DNA of 64,000 nt from Pithys albifrons albifrons (lineage: Eukaryota; Chordata; Aves; Passeriformes; Thamnophilidae). The DNA lies in contig NC_092458.1 in assembly GCF_047495875.1 (NCBI RefSeq), positions 104,472,227 to 104,536,226 on the forward strand, given 5' to 3'. Positions 11,206 to 20,337 of the stretch are shown piece after piece; positions within the stretch are counted from its first letter, which is position 1, and every line of letters begins with the position of its first letter. The notes beneath the pieces were generated by a model. That model was not told the origin of the DNA. It was given only the letters and a program-made list of their open reading frames with translations, and ran no database searches. Position numbers and translations under genes: made by a program.

Positions 11206-12600
11206 TGTCTTGGATCGAGCTGGCAAAATGCCAACTGCCCAACACAGAAGGTTAGAATCTCCCTCTCTCCCCACTGAGAAAAGAGAGAAAGGAAAAAAAA
11301 AACCTCTGGAAACTCAAACTAGATTTATGCTTAAACTAACTATATATATATATTTATACAGAAAAGAGAAAATTAAAAGCAAACTACATGTATTAGGGTG
11401 GGTTCTAAAGGATGCCAGAGAGTGAAACAGACATGCTGTTAAGAGATAAATGAACAGGGTTTTTTTTTTTTTTATTACCAGAGATTGCTAAGTAACAGAA
11501 GTTTTATGGTAGAAAAGGAGGAGGAAACAAAAGGAAGGGGAAAAAAAAAAGCCTCAAAAAGCAATAAACCCAGGCAAGCAAACACCCCCCACTCACCAAG
11601 GGGGGTGCTGCTGACACTTATGTCTTACCGACCCACACATTTAGATTTTCCAGAGGAGGAAGCCGAGACCAAGTGCAGTAGCCGACTCACTGCAGTAACA
11701 GGTGTTCCCATTATTTGAAAATGCAAGGATTTCCCGTGTGGCAAGCAAGCCAAAAAAAACAACGCACTAGTCATCTGGCCTTAAAAAATACAGGTGGCCA
11801 GTGACATCTGACTGAGTAGGTGTGTCCCGTACCACCCCAAAACCGCCCAGGCTGAAGTCACCATCTCCACCCACTTCTTATATAACAGTTTTCTTTCTGC
11901 GCATGTGAGTGGGTATTGGAATGCTCCTGAGCATGCGCATAATTGCCCAGGGGTCTTCCTTTATTTGAGTCTGGAGACAGCCTTCCTCCTCCTCTTCCTC
12001 AGTTTCTCCTTCAAATGATCTCTAACTGCAACTAGCCAATCAGAATAGACCAATTATTTTTAGCTTATAACTAGCTCTGTCTTCAAGGGCAAAGTTTCTA
12101 CTTTATCTCTTCTTGTTACTAGCAATGAGGTAGGAAATAACATAAACTTTGTTCAGATGGCTGGCTGAAACACAGACCAAAAATGTCAACAATTTTAATG
12201 TCTGTCACACTACAATATAACGCACACTTATACAAGTTAAATATAAGAACAATTTTCTACCTCCCACCGAAAAACAGATTCCATCACTCTAAATCCCTAA
12301 GCACCCCAAAAGCCACCCAGCAAGAAACAGAAAGTATAACAACAAATTGTTTCTACTTCCCTGAAACTAAAACAAAATGTAAGCAGGGCCCAGACAGCAA
12401 GACAACAACTGCGTGTCTTGCCTCTACTTCAGCCATAATGGAACTGAGTGAACAGCTCCTGCTCCTGTATTCATATCTCAGGTTTGTGTCATCTGGTATG
12501 AAATATGTCTTTGGTTACTTAAGTCAGGTGATACCTGTCTCTCCTAAAATATGTAGATTCTCTGAGCCTGCTAATTTGAGGCCTAGCTGAAACTACTGCA
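11206..12600 (-). mobile_element. Solo LTR X3 (family X), split by LTR Z
   Basis: The two halves, 11206-11388 and 12215-12600, make an LTR of about 569 bp. It starts TGTCTTGG and ends CTACTGCA, with a perfect 5-bp TSD CATAG at 11201-11205 and 12601-12605. It is co-oriented with X1 and opposite to X2. The interruption is the 821-bp LTR Z. Lengths of the three family X members agree (582, 564, 569 bp), which supports the boundaries. No internal viral sequence is present. The absolute orientation is tentative. Confidence 0.88.
11389..12209 (-). mobile_element. Solo LTR Z (821 bp) inserted into LTR X3
   Basis: It starts TGTATTAG and ends CTGTCACA, with a perfect 5-bp TSD CTACA at 11384-11388 and 12210-12214. 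Removing it rejoins X3 exactly. Read on the minus strand it contains a CCAAT motif near 12030, paired GCGCATG motifs near 11900-11940 and then TATATAAG near 11880, in promoter order. The minus strand is therefore the likely sense. A poly-T run at 11460-11473 and an A-rich run at 11540-11555 are internal. It does not resemble families X or Y and is not recognised by name. Confidence 0.82.
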
Positions 12601-12605
12601 CATAG

Positions 12606-14641
12606 AAAATGTCAAGCATGTTGTAGGACTTCCCAGTCTGGGGAAGATTTTTGCTGAGAGTCTACCTAGTGATACCAATTTCTTCTTTGAGTTGGTGAAG
12701 GGGAAGGATGGAAGCAGTAAATTTAATATAAAATATAAATATAAGAAAAAATACTTTCAAAATATAAACACAATATGTAGTTATCTCTAAAATGTATTAC
12801 ATAATTCAGGTTATTTATGAGATGATTGTGGTTTTTCACTTAACTATTTTTCTTTTTTTGATTTTTGTTTTTAAATTACACATTCTGAAGTATTTTGTAA
12901 GGAAAAGGGATATCTCTCCATTTTTTTTAATGATAATATATTTTAAATTAGAAAGAAATTTGAAGCCCTTTGAAAACACACTAAAATGGAGTAATAACAA
13001 TTAGAACTTATAACATCTACAGCACACTACCCATAATCCTGAATACTAAACTGGGGTCCAGTTATAAATAATGGTAATTGACTGAAGAAGTCATGACTGT
13101 GACTCGATTGGCTTTTTTTTTATTTTTTCCTTTCACCATGACTTTTCTCTTTTTCAATTCTGATATAATTTTTAATCTTTCCTTTTTTATCATTACAACA
13201 GTATCATTCGTATTTTAGCCCTTCCATCAAAAAATCCTAGATCTTATATTAGTATCTCACTATTTAAAAAAAAAAAACAACATTTAGAAGCTTGACAGAA
13301 GAGGGGGGAAATTACACAAAACAAGAATCAAGACAATGAATATTTTAGTTTTAGCACTTAAAAATAATGGTTTTGACTACATATATCATTTTACATGGCA
13401 GTTTTTATGCCATTTGGGTGAGTTGAGACTTGATGCTAAGAATCAGCCACACTTTGTGTGCGTGTGAGCTTTATTCTTCTATCTTCAGGAAAAACTGCTC
13501 ATTTAACAAGAATTTGAAAATCAACAATGACTTGCCTTCAAGACTGGAATGCATCAAACTTGTTTTGCAGTCAATATAGAACACAACTGGCCTACTGCAA
13601 GGAAATATCACCTTGATGATAATTAATATGTGATGCTACTGTGGTTTTAGCTCACAGAGATTCAGCACTTTAAAAAATCCATGTACTCTTTCTCTAATCA
13701 ATGCTTCTTTTGAAGTGTTAATGTAATTATCATTTGGAAACTGCAAAGCAATATCATTAAGGAATTATAGAAATAACATTGTCAAGGGATTATTACTATG
13801 TTCTTACTCTGGTTCATAATTAACTACCTACAAGTTTATAGAAATAATTCTAAAAGTCACACTAAGTGAATAGATTTATGAAAAACAGTATTTTTCAGAA
13901 GCAGGAGGAAGCTCTGTAACCTCTGATTTGTGTGTTCAAAGAGTCAGGAAGTGGTTTATATCCATTTAAAAGTCTGTTACAATGTAGGAGTGTACATGTC
14001 CATATATCCTTATTCATAGAATACAGAATATTAATGGATAGCAGAAAATGTTTTATTTTGAAAATTGAAAATAAGTAGCTGGGAAAACCTTATCTAACCA
14101 CATAATCTTTTTAAAAGCACTATAATCAATTTCCATTTAGAAGCAAAAGACATTTAAAATATGATTTGCAGAAATAGTTCACAGCTACAAAATATTTCTA
14201 ATAGCTTATCAGAAAGCCTGTTTTCCTCTGAAGTAGTTTTGGGGTTGGCAAAAGAATATATATGGATTACATATATATATGTATGTTTAGCAATAAAAAC
14301 TAATTGAAGTGAAAAGGTTCTGATCATTCATAGTTGTGCTTTTTCTGAGGGTGAACATCTGAGTAGTGCTGTTTAAACAGTGTTAAATTATATTAACACA
14401 ACTTAGTATGGAAGTGCTGACCCTGCTAGTAGTAATTTGGGAGCATACACTGATTATATAATAGTATATGATTTTCTAAGAACTCTGGGAAATATTTTTA
14501 ACAAGATTGTGTGGGTGGCTAAGTAGCCTTCAAAATATATGTGTATATATGTATTTTTTTATTTTGGCTAGGGTCTTAATTTTTTAATGCTCTTAAAAGT
14601 TTCTAATTTTTTTTTTCATTATTTTTTAAAATACCTTTTTT
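12606..14641. other. AT-rich non-coding DNA
   Basis: No gene, exon or named repeat seen. There are several homopolymer A and T runs and short (TA)n stretches near 14265 and 14540. Confidence 0.5.
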
Positions 14642-14646
14642 GAAGG

Positions 14647-15177
14647 TGTTGTAGTTTGGGATTATTATGTAAATTCTCTCCCCTGCCACTTAACTGCCCA
14701 GGCCAGCGGTTGACAAAAGAAGCAGTTAACTGTGATCGCTGAGGTGGGGGCAGGTTTGTCTCTTTTGGGTTTTTTTTGGATATTCTCCTCAGTCTTGGCT
14801 CGGCGGAACGGGGGAGTGAGGACTCGAAGGAAGCAGGCTGCCCTGCTGGTTACTGCTGGGGTTTTCCCTGGCTGTCTTGCCGCTGCCTACTTCGGATTAC
14901 TTTTTCCTGCCGTGCTGCTACCTGCCTTGGATTTGCTGCTAGTTGCTCGTACCTGTCTGCTTCTTAGACGGGGAACACAGAGGAAAGAAACTGAGTCCAT
15001 CTAAAAGCCCACTGCTCGTCTGTTTCGCTAGAAAGGGACTGAAACTCACTCTGCAGCCAGCGGGCTGTGACAAGGACACTTAAGTATAACCTTTTCTCCC
15101 GGAGGAAAACCTGCTGGGTTTTGTTGTTGTTGTTTTTTTTTCCTCTTATGGTGTTGGGGAAGTAGGTTGCACTAGTC

Positions 15178-15209
<32 letters not shown>

Positions 15210-15338
15210 TAGCAGTTATCCTTCTTGTATTAAAATTCCTTTTCTTAAATTTGATAAAGAGTGGTGTGATTATTGAGGAGGAGGCCCCTCCCCTGCTTGT
15301 GGGTAAAACATTTTGGTTTTTCCCCTCAAACTGAGACA
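14647..15338 (+). repeat. 5' LTR of the ERVL provirus
   Basis: 692 bp, TGTTGTAG to GAGACA. It contains a GC-rich central part, a TATA-like AAGTATAAC at about 15083, a T-rich stretch, a 27-nt AT microsatellite at 15185-15211 and an ATTAAA polyadenylation-like signal at 15229. A 90-codon open frame (14732-15004), repeated in the 3' LTR, has no recognisable domain and is probably incidental. Confidence 0.95.
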
Positions 15339-15343
15339 TTTCT

Positions 15344-15361
15344 TGGCGCCCAACGTGGGGC
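15344..15361 (+). other. Primer binding site, tRNA-Lys1,2 type
   Basis: TGGCGCCCAACGTGGGGC starts 5 nt after the LTR end. It is fully complementary to the remembered 3' end of vertebrate tRNA-Lys(CUU), the type used by betaretroviruses such as MMTV. The founding ERV-L elements were named for tRNA-Leu, so this is a primer shift within the group. The leader from here to the gag ATG is only 38 nt. Confidence 0.9.
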
Positions 15362-15399
15362 TTGTAAACAAAGAAGGATAACTGCTATTTTGTGGCACC

Positions 15400-17058
15400 A
15401 TGTGGGTCTTGAGCTTAGGGTTCATCAGGACCATCCTGTATAATATATTGGCTTTTTGTTGGTACAAATTCATGCCAAAAGGAGCGGCAGGTTTAAGTCT
15501 TATCAACAAATCAATGAGCAAAACTCAAATAGCCGCAATTATTATTGAGTTCTTACTCTGGATTTATGGTGCCATGAATTCGATGCCTTTGGATGTCATG
15601 TGGGTGGTGCTCTCCAGGCTGTTTTCCTGCCGCAACCTAAGCTGCTACCTCTGGGGATTCAGTGATAATAGTACGGACCCTTGGGAAGGAACAAAGGGGA
15701 ATCTCTTCTCCCAACCCTTTGTCCATTCCCCATTCAAGTCTGCTACAACAGCTTTTGAGATGTTTAAATTCTCCCTGGATGCCAGAGATATCTTGCTCTT
15801 TATGGTTTTTCTGCAGGGTTGTATCCCTGCAGCTTACAGAATGTTTGAAGGTAGGGCCAGGGTTTTTCCAGAATGCATTCAGAAACCTAGCCCAGTGAAG
15901 GGGGAAAAGCGAGAGAATAAAACCCCTGATGCCACAGTGAAGGGAGAAAAGGATGAGGCTAAACCAGGAAGACAGGCCAAGCCTATGGAAGTTGCCCCTA
16001 TTCAGAAAAAGAAATATAAGACCAAATTAGACCATCCAGCAGACGATGAGGGGGCTGCTGCACCTCCACAGCAAGCAGACCCAGAGCCTGAGATCATCAC
16101 TGAGTCATTGTCATTTGATAATCTCCGTAGTTTGCGGAAAGACATTGCTCGACACCCGGGTGAGCCCATCCTGACTTGGTTGATCCGAGTTTGGGACCTT
16201 ATGGGTGAAACCTTACAACTGGATGGTGCTGAAGCCAGGTTTTTGGGGGCTCTGGCCCAAGACGTGGCTATTGAACAGGTGTTCGTGAGGGAATCAAAGC
16301 CCCTTTCACTCTGGGCACGACTTCTAACGAGTGTAAGAGAAAAGTTTGTTTATAGAAAAATCCTGCAGGAACATCATATTAGGAAGACTTGGAAGACGAT
16401 GGAAGAAGGAATTTTACGTCTGAGAGAGATGGCAATGATGGACGTGCTTTTTGGAAGAGGTGGGCAAGCCAATAATGACCCTGACAAGGTCAGATGCACA
16501 CCACATATGTGGTGGGACCTTTCACGCTCGGGGCCAACTGAATACACCGATTTCCTGGCATCCATGTATAGGGAAGAGAACCATGAAACAGTGGGCGCAG
16601 TAGCAAATAAGCTCCGGATATATGAAAGCATGACCCACAGCCCAATGCAGGCCCGTATTTCTGCTGTAGAGACATTGGTTGAGAGTCTCAAGACGCTGCC
16701 TGCAGAGGTAAAAGCGATCAGAGAGGAAATTAGGGAAAGTCTCCAAGTGGCACCAGTGCGAATGAGAACCTCTGAAGTCAGAGCCAGACGCCCCCCAGCC
16801 AGAGGAAGTGGACAGACCTCACGAACTGAGATGTGGTACTTCCTGGCCAAACATAGAAAAGACATGGGACGGTGGGATAGGAAACCCACCCGTGCCCTTG
16901 CAGCCCGAGTACAAGAACTGAAAGAGAATGGAAGAAAGTCAGTGAGAGTAAGTGCAGTCCCAGTTTCCCACGGGCAAGAATCTGACCCACAGGAGAGCAC
17001 CTCCCAGGTGTACTCATCGAGAAAAAGTTCTGACCGCTATGACCAGGATCAGTGTTAG
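15400..17058 (+). CDS. gag: ERVL Gag polyprotein with hydrophobic N-terminal region
   Basis: 552 codons, complete. The ATG at 15400 is the first in frame after an in-frame TAA at 15379 and has a fair context (CACC ATG T). Residues 1-24, 42-63, 65-88 and 128-147 are strongly hydrophobic, as in membrane segments. Residues 150-235 form a charged, Lys/Glu-rich, probably disordered linker. Residues 236-450 (ESLSFDNLRSLRKDIARHPG, then LTWLIRVWDLMGETLQLDGA) resemble the capsid region of ERVL Gags. The TEMWYFLAKHRKDMGRWD stretch (477-494) is a further ERVL-like signature. No CCHC zinc knuckle is present, so RNA binding would rest on basic residues near the C terminus. It ends in UAG, with pro-pol continuing in the same frame. 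Role: virion or intracellular particle assembly (family knowledge). Confidence 0.9.
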   Translation: MWVLSLGFIRTILYNILAFCWYKFMPKGAAGLSLINKSMSKTQIAAIIIEFLLWIYGAMNSMPLDVMWVVLSRLFSCRNLSCYLWGFSDNSTDPWEGTKGNLFSQPFVHSPFKSATTAFEMFKFSLDARDILLFMVFLQGCIPAAYRMFEGRARVFPECIQKPSPVKGEKRENKTPDATVKGEKDEAKPGRQAKPMEVAPIQKKKYKTKLDHPADDEGAAAPPQQADPEPEIITESLSFDNLRSLRKDIARHPGEPILTWLIRVWDLMGETLQLDGAEARFLGALAQDVAIEQVFVRESKPLSLWARLLTSVREKFVYRKILQEHHIRKTWKTMEEGILRLREMAMMDVLFGRGGQANNDPDKVRCTPHMWWDLSRSGPTEYTDFLASMYREENHETVGAVANKLRIYESMTHSPMQARISAVETLVESLKTLPAEVKAIREEIRESLQVAPVRMRTSEVRARRPPARGSGQTSRTEMWYFLAKHRKDMGRWDRKPTRALAARVQELKENGRKSVRVSAVPVSHGQESDPQESTSQVYSSRKSSDRYDQDQC

Positions 17059-17088
17059 AGGGGCCCTGCCTCTAGCCAGGTAGAGGCA
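17056..17088 (+). promoter_or_regulatory. In-frame UAG plus hairpin at the gag/pro boundary, candidate readthrough signal
   Basis: UAG at 17056-17058 separates gag from pro in the same frame. After 8 nt comes a perfect 8-bp stem, TGCCTCTA (17067-17074) and TAGAGGCA (17081-17088), with loop GCCAGG. CCTGGT at 17128-17133 could pair with the loop (one G-U), giving a possible pseudoknot. Murine leukaemia virus also places its readthrough pseudoknot about 8 nt after a gag UAG (established knowledge). The UAG is followed by AGG, not a classic leaky context, and it could instead be a G-to-A mutation. Function is inference. Confidence 0.45.
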
Positions 17089-20000
17089 CGGGACAACCGT
17101 GTCTATTGGACTGTGTGGATTCGATGGCCTGGTACATCAGACCCACAAAAGTATAAAGCTTTGGTTGATACTGGCGCTCAATGCACATTAATGCCATCAG
17201 GACATGTGGGCTCAGAAACTATTTCTATTTCTGGGGTGACAGGGGGATCTCAAGAGTTGACTGTGCTAGAAGCTGAAGTGAGCTTGACAGGGAGAGATTG
17301 GCAGAAACACCCCATTGTGACTGGTCCAGCCGCCCCATGTATCCTGGGCATTGACTACCTCAGGAATGGATATTTTAAGGACCCAAAGAGGCATAGATGG
17401 GCTTTTGGAATAGCCACTGTACAGACAGAAGGGATTGAACAATTGAACTCATTGCCAGGTCTCTCAGAAAGTCCTTCTGCTGTTAGACTGTTAAAAGTTG
17501 AGGAACAGCAAGTGCCAATTGCCACCACGACAGTGCACCGTCGGCAATACCGAACGAACCGTGATGCTGTGATCCCCATCCATAAGATGATCCGTGAACT
17601 GGAGAGCCAAGGGGTGGTCAGCAAAACCCACTCACCCTTCAACAGCCCCATCTGGCCTGTGCATAAGTCTGATGGAGAATGGAGATTGACTGTGGACTAT
17701 CGTGGCTTGAATGAAGTTACCCCACCGCTGAGTGCCGCTGTGCCGGACATGCTGGAGCTCCAGTATGAACTGGAGTCCAGGGCAGCAAAGTGGTATGCCA
17801 CTATTGACATTGCTAATGCGTTCTTCTCCATTCCTCTGGCACCAGAGTGCAGGCCACAGTTTGCTTTCACCTGGAGGGGCGTGCAGTACACCTGGAACCG
17901 ACTACCCCAGGGGTGGAAACACAGTCCCACCATCTGTCATGGACTGATCCAGACTGCACTGGAGAAGGGTGAGGCTCCAGAACACCTGCAATACATTGAT
18001 GACATCATTGTGTGGGGGGACACAGCAGAAGAAGTTTTTCAGAAAGGAGAGAAAATCATCCAGATCCTTTTGGGAGCTGGCTTTGCCATCAAACGGAGTA
18101 AGGTTAAGGGACCAGCCCAAGAGATCCAGTTCCTGGGAGTGAAGTGGCAGGATGGACGCCGTCAGATTCCAACAGAAGTCATCAATAAGATCACAGCAAT
18201 GTCTCCACCTACCAGCAAAAAGGAAACACAAGCCTTCCTGGGTGCCATAGGGTTCTGGAGGATGCATATCCCAGCATACAGTCAGATCGTAAGCCCTCTC
18301 TACTTGGTAACCCGTAAGAAGAATGATTTCCACTGGGGCCCTGAGCAGCAACAAGCCTTTGACCAGATCAAGCATGAGATTGCTCAGGCTGTAGCCCTTG
18401 GACCAGTCAGGACAGGACCAGACATACAGAACATGCTCTACTCCGCCGCCGGGAATAATGGCCTTTCTTGGAGCCTTTGGCAGAAGGTGCCTGGTGAGAC
18501 TCGAGGCCGACCACTTGGATTCTGGAGCCGAGGCTACAGAAGATCTGAAGCCAACTATACCCCCACAGAGAAAAAGATCCTAGCCGCCTATGAAGGAGTC
18601 CAAGCCGCCTCAGAGGTGATTGGCACAGAAGCACAGCTGTTTCTGGCACCTCGACTACCAGTGCTGAAGTGGATGTTGTCAGGACAGGCTGCCTCTACAC
18701 ATCACGCCACTGATGCTACCTGGAGCAAGTGGATTGCCCTGATTACGCAGCGCGCCCGTATAGGAAAATCAAATCGCCCTGGGATCCTAGAAATCATCAC
18801 AAACTGGCCTGAAGGTGAAAATTTTGGTCTAGCAGATGAAGAGGAAGAGCAGGTGACACGTGCGGAAGAAGCTCCACCATACAATCAATTGCCAAAAGAG
18901 GAAATACGCTACGCCCTCTTCACCGATGGCTCCTGTCACATTGTAGAGACTAATCGCAAATGGAAAGCAGCTGTATGGAGTCCCACACGACAAGTTGCAG
19001 AAGCTACTGAAAGAGAAGGTAGGTCGAGTCAGTTTGCAGAGCTTAAAGCCGTGCAGTTGGCCCTGGACATTGCTGAACGAGAGAAATGGCCAAAGCTTTA
19101 CCTCTACACCGACTCATGGATGGTGGCCAATGCTCTCTGGGGATGGTTAGACCGATGGAAAAAAACCAATTGGAAACGCAAAGGGAAACCCATCTGGGCT
19201 GCCGATATATGGCAAAATATTGCCACCCGAGTAGAGAAGCTGATTGTGAGAGTCCGCCACGTAGACGCACACGTGCCCAAAAATCGGGCCAATGAGGAAC
19301 ATCTCAACAACCAACAGGCAGACCGAGCTGCGCAAGTGAAAGTATCACAGACAGATCTGGACTGGCAGCACAAGGGAGAGCTGTTCTTGGCTCGATGGGC
19401 CCATGATGCCTCGGGCCATCAGGGCAGAGATGCCACTTATAAATGGGCACGAGACCGAGGGGTGAATTTAACCATGGACATTATCTCTCAAGTTATCCAC
19501 GACTGTGAGACATGTGCTGCCATTAAGCAGGCTAAGAGAGTGAAGCCCCTGTGGTATGGTGGACGCTGAGATAAGTATAAGTACGGAGAGGCCTGGCAGG
19601 TTGACTACATCACACTGCCACAGACCCGCCAAGGCAAGCGCTATGTGCTCACCATGGTGGAAGCAACCACAGGGTGGCTGGAGACACACCCAGTGCCTCA
19701 CGCCACTGCTCGGAACACCATCCTAGGCCTGGAAAAACAAGTGCTGTGGCGACATGGCACCCCAGAACGAATTGAGTCAAATAATAGAACTCATTTCAAA
19801 AACAGCTTAGTTGCTACCTGGGCGAGAGAACATGGCATTGAGTGGGTGTATCATATCCCCTACCATGCACCAGCTGCCGGGAAAGTTGAGCAGTGTAATG
19901 GACTGTTGAAAACCACTTTAAAGGCGTTGGGTGAAGAGACTTTCAAACACTGGGATCAACACTTAGCAAAGGCTACATGGCTAGTCAACACTAGAGGCTC

Positions 20001-20238
20001 TGTCAATCGAGCCGGCCCTGCCCAATCAGAACCCCTTCACACTGTAGATAGAGACAAAGTCCCTGTAATACACCTGAGAGGTATGCTAGGGAAAACAGTC
20101 TGGATCAACCCTGCCTCAGGCAAAGGCAAACCCATTCGTGGGGTTGTCTTTGCTCAAGGATCTGGTTCCACCTGGTGGGTGATGCAGGAAGATGGAGAGA
20201 CACGATGTGTACCTCAAGGGAAACTTATCTCTGGGTAA
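17059..20238 (+). pseudogene. pol: ERVL pro-pol: protease, reverse transcriptase, RNase H, integrase; one internal UGA and a lost integrase Asp
   Basis: The frame is open from the gag UAG, with UGA at 19567-19569 the only break. Residues are counted from the ATG at 17113. The protease has DTGAQ (19-23). Reverse transcriptase has its first Asp at 232 (TIDIANAF) and YIDDI at 294-298, with LPQGWKHSP at 264-272. RNase H has D605, E643, D667 and D737. The integrase zinc domain has H764, H769, C798 and C801, just before the UGA. After the stop, the integrase core keeps its first Asp (WQVDY) and its Glu (GKVEQ). The second catalytic position (codon 19780) reads Asn in an SNNRTHF context, so integration activity should be lost. 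An SH3-like C-terminal domain ends at GKLISG. No dUTPase and no env follow. The same frame as gag suggests expression by readthrough. RT and RNase H look intact. Confidence 0.9.
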
Positions 20239-20313
20239 ACGACTCATATTACTGTATTTGTAAACACTTAATTATTTGAAAGAAAATTTAAGTTTAATGT
20301 AGAGTATCGGCAT

Positions 20314-20337
20314 GGAAGAGAATTTAGGGGTGGATAA
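20314..20337 (+). other. Polypurine tract region of the ERVL provirus
   Basis: A purine-rich run, GGAAGAG..TTTAGGGGTGGATAA, directly precedes the 3' LTR, where plus-strand DNA synthesis is primed in retroviruses. It is interrupted by TTT, so the functional core is probably AGGGGTGGATAA. Confidence 0.6.

Noticed and set aside
14732..15004. 90-codon open frame in the ERVL LTR, repeated in the 3' LTR at 20423-20695
   Set aside because: Its presence in both LTRs follows from LTR duplication, not from selection. The frame has no recognisable domain and overlaps LTR control sequence.
16374..17000. 208-codon minus-strand open frame under gag
   Set aside because: An antisense shadow of the gag reading frame with no recognisable protein features.
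20239..20337. A possible env or dUTPase after ERVL pol
   Set aside because: Only 99 bp lie between the pol stop and the 3' LTR, with no open frame.
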